NCBI RefSeq assembly: GCF_031157275.1
Contig: NZ_JAVIFW010000002.1
Span: 1 to 64,000, forward strand
Length of the DNA: 64,000 nt
Source: Streptomyces sp. LHD-70
GTDB lineage: Bacteria > Actinomycetota > Actinomycetes > Streptomycetales > Streptomycetaceae
Direction: 5' to 3'
In this document: in pieces, positions 17,739 to 27,331 of the stretch
How the letters are laid out: each line of letters begins with the position of its first letter
How positions within the stretch are numbered: the first letter of the stretch is position 1
Translations under genes and position numbers: made by a program
The notes under the pieces: generated by a model
Database searches by the model: none
Seen by the model: the letters and a program-made list of their open reading frames with translations, nothing else
What the model was told of the DNA's origin: nothing

Positions 17739-18751
17739 CCGGCGCCGTGCGGCCCTTGCTGCGGACCGTCCTCGGCCCCCTCTCCCCCGCCGACGTACGC
17801 GGCCCCGTCCTGCCGCACGAGCATCTCGCCGTCGACCTGGACCGCGCCGGTGACCGCGCCGCCGTCCTCGACCCGGCCGCGCACGGCCCGTACGTCACCG
17901 CCGAACTGGCCTCGCTGCGCGCCGAGTTCGGGCTCGGTCTGGTCGTGGACCTGAGCTGCCGCGGGATGGGCCGGGACCCGCGGGCCCTCGCCCGGATCTC
18001 GACGGCCGCGCAGGTGCCGGTCGTGGCGGCCACCGGCTGGTACTACGAGCCGTTCCACCCGCCGGAGGTCGGCGGCTACGGCGTCGAACAGCTCACCCGG
18101 GTCCTGCTCCAGGAGATCGACGAGGGGATCGGCACCCGCGCCGAAGGAACCCCCGCCGAAGGAACCCGTCCCGACGGAACCCGCGCCGCCGGAACCCTCG
18201 TCCTCCCCGGTGTCATCGGCGAGGTGGGCAGTCACGGCGACTCCCCGAGCCCGCCCGAGGCCCGCTGTCTGCGCGCCGCCGCCGCGGCCGCCCGTGCGCG
18301 GGGCCTGTCCGTGGCGACCCACGCCCAGCTGGGGCGCGGCGGCCCCGCCCAGCTGGAGCTGCTCACCGGCGCGGGCCTCGACCCGCACCGCGTCGCGATC
18401 GGCCACCAGGACCTGCTCGACGAGCCTTCCGTGCACCGGGAGTTGGCGGCGGCGGGTGCGTACGTCGCGTTCGACACCGTCGGCAAGGAGCGCTACCGCA
18501 GCGACAGCGACCGGCTGCGGCTGCTGCTCGCCCTGCTCGACGCCGGGTACGCGGACCGCGCACTGCTCAGCTGCGACATCTCCCGGCACGCGTACCTGGA
18601 GTCGGCGGGCGGGCACGGCTACGGGCACCTGTTCCGGTCGTTCCTCGGCCGGGTGCGGGCGGCGGGCGTAGGCGAGGAGCTGATCGATCTGATGACCCGG
18701 CGCAATCCGCTGCGGTTCCTGACCGGGGAGAGGGGTGGGTCGAGAAAATGA
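17735..18751 (+). CDS. php: Phosphotriesterase-family metal hydrolase (Php-like)
   Basis: A 338-residue amidohydrolase-superfamily protein of the phosphotriesterase homology group. All metal ligands are present: H28-x-H30 (LPHEH), the bridging Glu163 (GVIGEVG) where classic phosphotriesterase has a carboxylated Lys, H196 (ATHAQ), H224 (IGHQD) and D281 (LSCDIS). It should hydrolyse a phosphoester, lactone or carboxy-ester; the natural substrate of Php is not known. A five-residue repeat (GTRAE-type, residues 133-154) has been inserted just before the strand carrying Glu163, where E. coli Php has a short turn. The GTG at 17735 overlaps the yhfT stop by four bases and its own stop overlaps yhfS by four. 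Confidence 0.9.
   Translation: MTGAVRPLLRTVLGPLSPADVRGPVLPHEHLAVDLDRAGDRAAVLDPAAHGPYVTAELASLRAEFGLGLVVDLSCRGMGRDPRALARISTAAQVPVVAATGWYYEPFHPPEVGGYGVEQLTRVLLQEIDEGIGTRAEGTPAEGTRPDGTRAAGTLVLPGVIGEVGSHGDSPSPPEARCLRAAAAAARARGLSVATHAQLGRGGPAQLELLTGAGLDPHRVAIGHQDLLDEPSVHRELAAAGAYVAFDTVGKERYRSDSDRLRLLLALLDAGYADRALLSCDISRHAYLESAGGHGYGHLFRSFLGRVRAAGVGEELIDLMTRRNPLRFLTGERGGSRK
18131..18196 (+). repeat. 15-base tandem repeats inside php
   Basis: Four to five copies of a 15-base unit (GGAACCCGCGCCGAA and variants) encode residues 133-154 of the Php-like hydrolase as G-T-x-x-x repeats. Each unit is a whole number of codons, so copy-number change would keep the frame. Seen directly. Confidence 0.8.
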
Positions 18752-19872
18752 CGACACACGGTGACATCACTTTTCCGAAAGGGCTCCGGCTCCCGGCCAC
18801 GCACCCCCTCCCCACGATCCCCCTGGACGACGCGATCGCCCGCCAGTTCCGCCTGCTGGAGTGCACGGCCGCGCACTTCGACGGCCGGGAGCTGTTCGCG
18901 TCCGACGTCGGAGTCGTACCGGAGCTGGGGCGTCCGCGTACCACCGCGCGCGTGGAGGCGGTGCTCGCGGACTTCTTCGGCGCCGAGGACGCGGCCCTGG
19001 TGCAGGGCGCCGGTACGGGCGCGATCCGCGCCGCGCTCTCCCAGGTCACCGGCCCGCTCCTGATCCATGACGCGCCGCCGTACCGCACCACCGAGGTGAC
19101 CCTGCGCGCCCTCGGCACCGAGACGGTACGGGTCGACCTCAACGACCCCGGCGCACTCCGACTCGCCCTGTCCGGCTCCCGGTTCACCTGGGCGTACGTC
19201 CAGCACACCCGGCAACGCCTTGCCGACTCGTACGATCCGGGAGCGGTGCTCGCGGCGTGCCGGGCGGCCGGGGTGCGGAGCCTGGTGGACGACAACTACG
19301 CCGCGCTCCGGGTGCCGCGCTGCGGGGTCGAGCTCGGCGCGGACGCCTCCTGCTTCTCGCTCTTCAAGCTGCACGGGCCCGAGGGCGTGGGGCTCGTGGC
19401 GGGGGCGGGCGACCTGGTCGGGAAGGTGCGGCGCGACAACTACTCGGGCGGCGGCCAGGTCCAGGGCCACCAGGCGCTCGACGCGCTGCGGGCCCTCACC
19501 CACGTACCGGTGATGTGGGCCCTGCAGTCGCAGGTCGGCGCCGAGGTGGCGGCGCGGCTCGCGGCGGGCGAGGTCGAGGGGGTCGCCGAGGTGCGGATCG
19601 CCAACGCGCAGGACCGCTGCCTGCTGGTCCGGCTGACGGCTCCGGTGGCCCGCGCGCTGCCGGAGACCGCGGCCCGGCACGGGGCGGCGCCGCATCCGGT
19701 GGGCGCCAACTCCCGTTACGAGATCGCCCCGTTGTTCTACCGCCTGTCCGGCTCGTCCCTGGCCGACGCCCCGGAGCTCGCCGACTGGACGGTCCGCATC
19801 AACCCGATGCGCGCGGGCGCGGACCTGGTCGTGGACATCCTGCGCCGCGCCCTGGCCGAACTCATCACCTAG
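18748..19872 (+). CDS. yhfS: YhfS-like PLP-dependent enzyme (aminotransferase fold)
   Basis: A 374-residue fold-type I PLP protein of the YhfS family. The Schiff-base lysine is probably Lys207 in SCFSLFKLHGPEGVG, and the Asp that binds the cofactor nitrogen lies in SLVDDNYA (181-183). QGAGTGAIRAA (86-96) is the phosphate-binding loop. Members sit beside cystathionine-gamma-lyase/threonine-aldolase-like enzymes in sequence, but the reaction is unknown. The ATG at 18748 overlaps the php stop (ATGA). With yhfX it gives the operon two PLP enzymes of different folds, which suggests an amino-acid-like substrate. Confidence 0.88.
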   Translation: MTTHGDITFPKGLRLPATHPLPTIPLDDAIARQFRLLECTAAHFDGRELFASDVGVVPELGRPRTTARVEAVLADFFGAEDAALVQGAGTGAIRAALSQVTGPLLIHDAPPYRTTEVTLRALGTETVRVDLNDPGALRLALSGSRFTWAYVQHTRQRLADSYDPGAVLAACRAAGVRSLVDDNYAALRVPRCGVELGADASCFSLFKLHGPEGVGLVAGAGDLVGKVRRDNYSGGGQVQGHQALDALRALTHVPVMWALQSQVGAEVAARLAAGEVEGVAEVRIANAQDRCLLVRLTAPVARALPETAARHGAAPHPVGANSRYEIAPLFYRLSGSSLADAPELADWTVRINPMRAGADLVVDILRRALAELIT

Positions 19873-19890
19873 CCGCGCAGGAGGCCGCCC

Positions 19891-21102
19891 GTGTTCCTGA
19901 ACTCCGTGCTCGCCCGCAACCCGGCCCTGGTGGACGCCGCCGTGGAGCTGCACGGCGGGGGTGCGATCCCGCCGGACACGTATGTCGTCGACCTCGACGC
20001 GGTCGAGGCGAACGCCGCGCTGCTCGCCGCCGAGGCCGGGCGCCTGGGGCTCGGGCTGTGGTTCGTGGTCAAGCAGGTCGGCCGCAACCCCGAGCTGATC
20101 AGGGCGATCGCCCGGCACATCCCGCGGTACGCGGCCATCGACGCGCCCGAGGCCGACGCCCTGCACGCGGCGGGCGCCCGCGCGGGCAACCTCGGCCATC
20201 TCGTGCAGATCCCGCGCCGCGCCCTGCCCGCGCTCCTGCCCCGGCGGCCCGAGGCGGTCACGGTCTACGACCTGGACAACGCCCGCGCGGTCGCGGACGC
20301 GGCCCGCGAACTCGGCTTCGTCCAGGACGTGTTGGTACGGATCGCGGGTACGGAGGACGCCACGTTCCCCGGCCAGGAGGGCGGTGTTCCGCTCGCGGGG
20401 CTTGAGGCGTTCGCTGCGGCGGTGGAGCACCTGGACGGGCTGCGGATCGCGGGCGTCACGGCCTTCCCGTGCGTACGCTGCGACCTCTCGTCCGGCACCC
20501 CCGCTCCGACTCCGAATCTCCAACTGGCCCTGGAGGCACGGACGTTACTGTCCGCGCGAGGCCATCACCCACTCAAGCTGAGCGCCCCCGGTGTGACCTG
20601 CGCGGCCACGCTCCCCCTGCTCGCCGCGCACGGCGCCACCCACGGCGAGCCCGGCCACGCCCTGACCGGCACGACCCCGCTGCACGCCGCGGACCCGCAC
20701 CAGCCGGAACGGCCCGCGTACGTGTACGTCACCGAGGTCGCGCACACGCTCGCCGACGGCCGGCCCGCCCTGTTCGGCGGCGGCTTCTACCCGCGCGGCG
20801 GCGTCGAGTCGGCCCTGCTCCCGCGCACCGGGGAACGTCTCACGGTCCTGGACGCGCCGCCCGGGCACATCGACTACTACCGGCTGCTCGCCCCTGGTCG
20901 CGCCGCGTCCCGCCCCCGCCTCGGCGACACGGCGGTCCTCGCGTTCCGCACCCAGATGTTCGTCACCCGCAGCACGGTCGCGGTCGTCGCGGACCTGTCC
21001 CGTGCCGCGCCCCGCCTGGTCGGGCTCTACGACTCCTACGGGCGCCGCGTCGCGTACGGACGACAGAGTCCGGGCCGCCGTGCAGGCGACCCGGACCCGT
21101 AG
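19891..21102 (+). CDS. yhfX: YhfX-like PLP-dependent enzyme (alanine racemase fold)
   Basis: A 403-residue fold-type III PLP protein of the YhfX family, related to alanine racemases and D-amino-acid aldolases. The N-terminal TIM barrel begins YVVDLDAVEANAALLA, as in alanine racemase, and the PLP lysine is Lys61 in FVVKQVGRNP. Glycine-rich stretches (LFGGGFYPRGG) and a beta domain follow. A racemase or epimerase role is plausible but not shown. The GTG at 19891 lies 18 bases after yhfS. It is the last gene of the operon and ends 20 bases from the convergent ffh. Confidence 0.88.
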   Translation: MFLNSVLARNPALVDAAVELHGGGAIPPDTYVVDLDAVEANAALLAAEAGRLGLGLWFVVKQVGRNPELIRAIARHIPRYAAIDAPEADALHAAGARAGNLGHLVQIPRRALPALLPRRPEAVTVYDLDNARAVADAARELGFVQDVLVRIAGTEDATFPGQEGGVPLAGLEAFAAAVEHLDGLRIAGVTAFPCVRCDLSSGTPAPTPNLQLALEARTLLSARGHHPLKLSAPGVTCAATLPLLAAHGATHGEPGHALTGTTPLHAADPHQPERPAYVYVTEVAHTLADGRPALFGGGFYPRGGVESALLPRTGERLTVLDAPPGHIDYYRLLAPGRAASRPRLGDTAVLAFRTQMFVTRSTVAVVADLSRAAPRLVGLYDSYGRRVAYGRQSPGRRAGDPDP

Positions 21103-21103
21103 G

Positions 21104-21118
21104 ACTGAACTGTTCAGT
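21104..21118. other. 15-base perfect palindrome between yhfX and ffh
   Basis: ACTGAAC-T-GTTCAGT fills most of the 20-base gap between the convergent yhfX and ffh stop codons. One central base is too short a loop for a good terminator hairpin, so it may be a protein-binding site or a junction scar. Seen directly; role unknown. Confidence 0.5.
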
Positions 21119-21122
21119 GGGC

Positions 21123-22676
21123 TCAGCCCATGAACTTCTTGAACTCGTCGGGCAGTTCGAAGTCCTGACCGTCCTGGCCGCCGGCCGGCAGGCCGAACGC
21201 GCCGCCGCCCTGCTGCGCCTGCTCGCGCCGCGCGGCGGCCTCCTGCTCCTCCTGCTTGCGCTTCATCGGGTTGCCCGACTTCCGCTTGCCCTTGGCCTGC
21301 TTCTGCTTCTTCTTCTGCTTGCCGGGGCCGCCGCCCATGCCCGGCACGCCCGGCATCCCCGGCATGCCGCCGCCCTGGGCCATCTTCGACATCATCTTGC
21401 GGGCCTCGAAGAACCGCTCCACGAGGTTCTTCACCGCGCTGACGTCGACACCCGAACCACGTGCGATACGGGCCCGGCGCGAGCCGTTGATGACCGTCGG
21501 CTCGGCGCGCTCGTGGGGCGTCATCGACTTGATGATCGCGGCCGTGCGGTCGACGTCCCGCTCGTCGAGGTTGTTGATCTGGTCCTTGATCTGGCCCATG
21601 CCGGGCATCATGCCGAGCAGCTTGGAGATGGAGCCCATCTTCCTGACCTGCTCCATCTGGGCCAGGAAGTCGTCGAGCGTGAACTCCTTCGGGCCCTTCT
21701 GGAGCTTGGCCGCCATCTTCTCGGCCTCGGCCTGGCTGAAGGTCTGCTCGGCCTTCTCGATCAGCGTGAGCATGTCGCCCATGCCGAGGATGCGGGACGC
21801 CATGCGGTCCGGGTGGAACGCGTCGAAGTCGTCCAGCTTCTCGCCGTTGGAGGCGAACATGATCTGCTTGCCGGTGACGTGCGCGATGGACAGCGCGGCA
21901 CCGCCGCGGGCGTCGCCGTCGAGCTTGGAGAGCACGACGCCGTCGAAGCCGACGCCGTCACGGAAGGCCTCCGCGGTGTTCACCGCGTCCTGACCGATCA
22001 TCGCGTCGACGACGAAGAGGACCTCGTCCGGCTTGACCGCGTCCCGGATGTCCGCGGCCTGCTGCATCAGCTCCTGGTCGATGCCGAGGCGGCCGGCGGT
22101 GTCGACGATGACGACGTCGTGCACCTTCTGCTTGGCGTACTCGACGGAGTCCTGCGCGACCTTGACCGGGTCGCCCACGCCGTTGCCCGGCTCCGGGGCG
22201 TAGACCGCGACACCGGCGCGCTCGGCGACGACGCTCAGCTGGTTCACGGCGTTGGGACGCTGCAGGTCACAGGCGACGAGCAGCGGCGAGTGGCCCTGGC
22301 TCTTCAGCCAGAGGCCGAGCTTTCCGGCGAGCGTGGTCTTACCGGCACCCTGCAGACCCGCGAGCATGATCACGCTCGGCGGGTTCTTGGCGAACCGGAG
22401 GCGGCGGGTCTCGCCGCCGAGGATGCCGACGAGCTCCTCGTTGACGATCTTGATGACCTGCTGGGCCGGGTTCAGGGCCTGCGAGACCTCGGAGCCGAGG
22501 GCCCGCTCCTTGATCTGCTTGATGAACGCGCGGACGACGGGCAGCGCGACATCTGCCTCGAGGAGGGCGATGCGGATTTCCCGTGCCGTGGCGTCGATGT
22601 CCGCCTCGGAGAGACGCCCCTTGCCGCGGAGGTTCTTGAAAGTCGCTGCGAGGCGATCGGAAAGAGTGTCGAACAC
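21123..22676 (-). CDS. ffh: Signal recognition particle protein Ffh (SRP54)
   Basis: A 517-residue GTPase of the signal recognition particle, which binds signal sequences of nascent membrane proteins and docks with FtsY. The N domain is residues 1-85. The G domain has GLQGAGKTT, DTAGRLG and the SRP-type SKLDGDARGGAAL. The methionine-rich M domain (GMMPGMGQIKDQI, then the helix-turn-helix SRRARIARGSG that binds 4.5S RNA) follows. The last 90 residues are Gly/Met/Lys-rich, longer than in E. coli but usual for actinobacteria. The start is GTG. No 4.5S RNA gene is seen nearby. Confidence 0.97.
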   Translation of the reverse strand: MFDTLSDRLAATFKNLRGKGRLSEADIDATAREIRIALLEADVALPVVRAFIKQIKERALGSEVSQALNPAQQVIKIVNEELVGILGGETRRLRFAKNPPSVIMLAGLQGAGKTTLAGKLGLWLKSQGHSPLLVACDLQRPNAVNQLSVVAERAGVAVYAPEPGNGVGDPVKVAQDSVEYAKQKVHDVVIVDTAGRLGIDQELMQQAADIRDAVKPDEVLFVVDAMIGQDAVNTAEAFRDGVGFDGVVLSKLDGDARGGAALSIAHVTGKQIMFASNGEKLDDFDAFHPDRMASRILGMGDMLTLIEKAEQTFSQAEAEKMAAKLQKGPKEFTLDDFLAQMEQVRKMGSISKLLGMMPGMGQIKDQINNLDERDVDRTAAIIKSMTPHERAEPTVINGSRRARIARGSGVDVSAVKNLVERFFEARKMMSKMAQGGGMPGMPGVPGMGGGPGKQKKKQKQAKGKRKSGNPMKRKQEEQEAAARREQAQQGGGAFGLPAGGQDGQDFELPDEFKKFMG

Positions 22677-22793
22677 GGCGGTCGCAGATCCTCAGGGTCG
22701 GGGGCGAAGACAGTCGCCCTCCAGGGTATCGGGCTCGGCAAACTGCTCCGGCGGGCGACTGTGTTTTCCGTCCTGCCGGACGGGCCTCCGCAA

Positions 22794-22820
22794 CCGCCGG
22801 AGGGGCCGAATTCTCAGCCC
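22794..22820. repeat. Copy of the intergenic GCCGGAGGGGC repeat
   Basis: The GCCGGAGGGGCCGA motif followed by TTCTCAGCCCC lies just past the glnD stop, in the 137-base gap between glnD and ffh. It is a degenerate member of the family at 12746-12791 and 29982-30051. A weak hairpin between GGGGC and GCCCC is possible and could end glnD transcription. Confidence 0.45.
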
Positions 22821-25270
22821 CGCAGCGCCTCCTCCACCCCCCGAGCCACCTCCAGCGCCGCCCGCGCGGGCAACGGCTCCCCGTCCACACCCGTCACATA
22901 GAACGCGTCCACCGCATTCGCCCCGAGTGTCGAGGCGTGCGCGCTCCGTACCCGTACCCCCGACGCCTCAAGCGCCCGCCCGATGCGATGGAGCAGGCCC
23001 GGCGCGTCCTGGGCGCGGACCTCGATGACCGTGGCGCGGCGGGACCCCGCGGCCGCGACCGTCACCCGGGGCGGCGGGGCCGGTGCTCCGCGCCTGCGCG
23101 GGTACGCGGCGTCGCGCTCGGCGAGGCGGGCCGGGATGTCGAGTGTGCCGTCGAGGGCCCGGACCAGGTCGGCGCGGAGCCGGGCGGCCTGCGGCAGGGA
23201 GCCGAACTCGGTGGCGACCCGCCAGTCCAGGAAGAGGAGGGAGCCGTCGGCCGGCACCTCGTCGGGCAGGTCGAGGATGCTGACCTCGGCCGTACGGACG
23301 GTGAGCCGGTGCAGGGCGAGCACCCCGGCCACGGCGGGCAGCACGCCCGGCTGGTCGGGCACGGCGATCTGCAGCTCGACGCCCAGCGGCTCCTCACCGT
23401 CCGCGTCGGCCCCCTCCGTCTGCGCGCGCAGCGCGAGTACGGGCCCGCCCGTGCGGTGGGCCTCGACGACGAGGCGTTCCTGTTCGGCGGTGGTGGGCGC
23501 GGCGGCGGGCTGCGGCGGCGGATCGCCCGCGAGGACGGCGCCGACGCGGGCGACGAGGTCGGCGACGAGCGAGGCACGCCACGCGGACCAGGCGGCGGGC
23601 CCGGTGGCGAGGGCGTCGGCCTCCGTCAGGGCGTGCAGCAGTTCAAGGGCCGAGGCCGAGCCGACGGACTCCGCGACGGACTCGACGGTCGCCGGGTCGT
23701 CGAGATCGCGCCGGGTCGCCGTCTCGACGAGCAGCAGATGGTGCCGTACGAGCCGGGCCAGTACGGCCACGTCGTCCGTGTCGAAGCCGATCCGCGCGGC
23801 CACGTCCTTGGCGATCACCTCGCCCGCCACGGAGTGGTCACCGGGCCAGCCCTTGCCGATGTCGTGCAGCAGCGCGGCGACGAGCAGCAGGTCGGGGCGG
23901 CCGACGCGGCGGGTGAGGGCGGCGGCCCGTACGGCGGTCTCGACGAGGTGGCGGTCGACGGTCCAGGTGTGCACGGGGTTGCGCTGCGGCCGGCAGCGGA
24001 CGCGTTCCCAGTCGGGCAGGAGCCGGCTGATCAGGCCTTCGGCTTCCAGGGCCTCCCACACGTCGACGGTCGCGGGACCCGCGCCGAGCAGCGTGACGAG
24101 CTGTTCGCGCGCCTCGGCGGGCCAGGGCGCGGGCAGGGGTTTCGCGGCGGTGGCGAGGCGGCGGACGGCGTGCAGGGAGAGCGGGAGTCCGGCCTGGGCG
24201 GCGGCCGCGGCGGCGCGCAGCGGCAGCACGGGGTCGCGGTCGGGCCGTGCGGTGCGGGCGAGGACGACCTCGCCGTCCTGCTCGACGACGCCCTCGGCGA
24301 GCGGGGTGCGCTCGGGCGCGGGCTTGCCGCCGCCGCGCCCGCCGAGGAGGGAGCGCAGGCGGGGCCGGGCGGAGCGGGCACGCAGCACCCGCCCGACCTC
24401 GCGCCAGGTCACGTCACTCGCGTACGAGAGGGTGCGGGCCGCCTCGTACACCTGCCGGAGCAGTGCGTCGGAGTCCAACAGGCCGAGTTCTTCGGCGACT
24501 TGGGTCTGTTCCTGGAGGGCGAGGCGGTCGGTGGCGCGGCCGGTGGTGAGGTGCAGGGCGTCGCGTACGTCGAGGAGCCTGCGGCGGGCCTCGGCGAGTC
24601 CGGCGCGCGGGGCGTCGGCGAGCCAGGAGGCGGCGACGGCGCGCAGGGCGGTGGCGTCGCGGAGGCCGCCGCGGGCCTCCTTGAGGTCGGGTTCGAGGAG
24701 GAACTGCAGCTCGCCCTGGCGGGCGGCGCGTTCCTCGCAGAGTTCGCGGAGCTGCGGGAGGCGCCCCGGCGCCTGGTTGCGCCAGTCGGCGAGGACGGCG
24801 GTGCGCAGGGACGCGGTGAGGCCGAGGTCCCCGGCGACGTGCCGGGCGTCGAGGAGGCCGAGCTGGACCTTGAGGTCCTCGGCGGCGGTCTTGCGGGCCT
24901 CGGCGGGGGTGCGTACGGAGTGGTCGAGGTCGAGGCCGAGGTCCCAGACCGGGTACCAGAGGCGGTCGGCGAGGGAGGCGACGGCGCCCGGGGCGGCGCT
25001 GCCGTCGTGCAGCAGGAGCAGGTCGAGGTCGCTGCGCGGGGAGAGCTCGCCGCGCCCGTACCCGCCGACGGCCACCAGCGAGACCCCGCGCAGCTCGGCA
25101 GCGGCGGCCCCGAAGAGCCCGGCGAGCCAGTCGTCCGTCAGCTCGGCGAGGGCCGCACGGCGCGGCGGCCCGGACCGCGCCTCCCCGTCCTGGAGGAGGC
25201 GCAGCCGGGCCGCCGCATAGCCGCTGGGTCCGGAGTCTTCCGCTTCGACTGGAACATCCACACTCGTCAC
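22814..25270 (-). CDS. glnD: PII nucleotidyltransferase GlnD
   Basis: An 818-residue bifunctional enzyme that modifies and demodifies the PII protein; in streptomycetes it adenylylates GlnK. The nucleotidyltransferase motif GGYGRGELSPRSDLDLLLL lies near residue 70, the HD hydrolase motif LLHDIGKGWPGDH is in the middle, and two ACT domains that sense glutamine are at the C-terminus (for example VELQIAVPDQPGVLPAVAG and VRAQDAPGLLHRIGRALE). The upstream open frame is shadow of glnK and amtB. The GTG at 25270 has AAGGAG seven bases before it. It follows glnK by 29 bases. Confidence 0.96.
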   Translation of the reverse strand: MTSVDVPVEAEDSGPSGYAAARLRLLQDGEARSGPPRRAALAELTDDWLAGLFGAAAAELRGVSLVAVGGYGRGELSPRSDLDLLLLHDGSAAPGAVASLADRLWYPVWDLGLDLDHSVRTPAEARKTAAEDLKVQLGLLDARHVAGDLGLTASLRTAVLADWRNQAPGRLPQLRELCEERAARQGELQFLLEPDLKEARGGLRDATALRAVAASWLADAPRAGLAEARRRLLDVRDALHLTTGRATDRLALQEQTQVAEELGLLDSDALLRQVYEAARTLSYASDVTWREVGRVLRARSARPRLRSLLGGRGGGKPAPERTPLAEGVVEQDGEVVLARTARPDRDPVLPLRAAAAAAQAGLPLSLHAVRRLATAAKPLPAPWPAEAREQLVTLLGAGPATVDVWEALEAEGLISRLLPDWERVRCRPQRNPVHTWTVDRHLVETAVRAAALTRRVGRPDLLLVAALLHDIGKGWPGDHSVAGEVIAKDVAARIGFDTDDVAVLARLVRHHLLLVETATRRDLDDPATVESVAESVGSASALELLHALTEADALATGPAAWSAWRASLVADLVARVGAVLAGDPPPQPAAAPTTAEQERLVVEAHRTGGPVLALRAQTEGADADGEEPLGVELQIAVPDQPGVLPAVAGVLALHRLTVRTAEVSILDLPDEVPADGSLLFLDWRVATEFGSLPQAARLRADLVRALDGTLDIPARLAERDAAYPRRRGAPAPPPRVTVAAAGSRRATVIEVRAQDAPGLLHRIGRALEASGVRVRSAHASTLGANAVDAFYVTGVDGEPLPARAALEVARGVEEALRG

Positions 25271-25299
25271 CCAGCAGCTCCTTGCCTGTTCGGTCCGTC

Positions 25300-26990
<1,691 letters not shown>

Positions 26991-27105
26991 CGGCGTCTCC
27001 TCGTCGTGTGCGGCCCGTGCGGGCGGAGCCTGAGCGGTCATGAGGGGTGGGCCGGTTATGCGCCATGAGATTGGCGCAGCGCGGTTTCCGTCGATGCCCC
27101 TCGGT

Positions 27106-27141
27106 GTTTCACCGCAGTGACGAAGAGGTCGTGCGTGTTAC
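27106..27141 (-). promoter_or_regulatory. GlnR binding site upstream of amtB-glnK-glnD
   Basis: On the minus strand the sequence reads GTAAC-N6-GACCT, four bases, then GTCAC-N6-GAAAC. The second half is an exact match to the Streptomyces GlnR box gTnAC-N6-GaAAC, and the first is a weaker copy. This is the expected arrangement for amtB. It lies about 65 bases before the annotated distal ATG and 116 before the preferred one. The rest of the 341-base gap 26991-27331 shows nothing else I can support. Confidence 0.85.
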
Positions 27142-27331
27142 GCGTACATGAACTGCCGGATCGTACGGGCGGGGGTTTCTCCCCTGTGGTACGGGCCTGG
27201 GCGGTACGGGGACCCGGGAACGGGAGCCGGCCGCGGCGGGCCATCCGGCTGACCTGGCATGGGGGGAGCCGAGTCGGGCAGTCGTGGATGGTCCGGCCGC
27301 GGCCGGGGCTGGTGGGTGCGGTCGGCTCTCG

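Noticed and set aside
15923..18751. A single 942-residue fusion of YhfT and Php
   Set aside because: The first 600 residues are an out-of-frame Arg/Gly-rich reading of yhfU and yhfT, which are clearly coding in their own frames.
15658..21102. Prophage or integrative element carrying the yhf operon
   Set aside because: No integrase, transposase, direct repeats or tRNA lie at the borders, and base composition looks like the surroundings.
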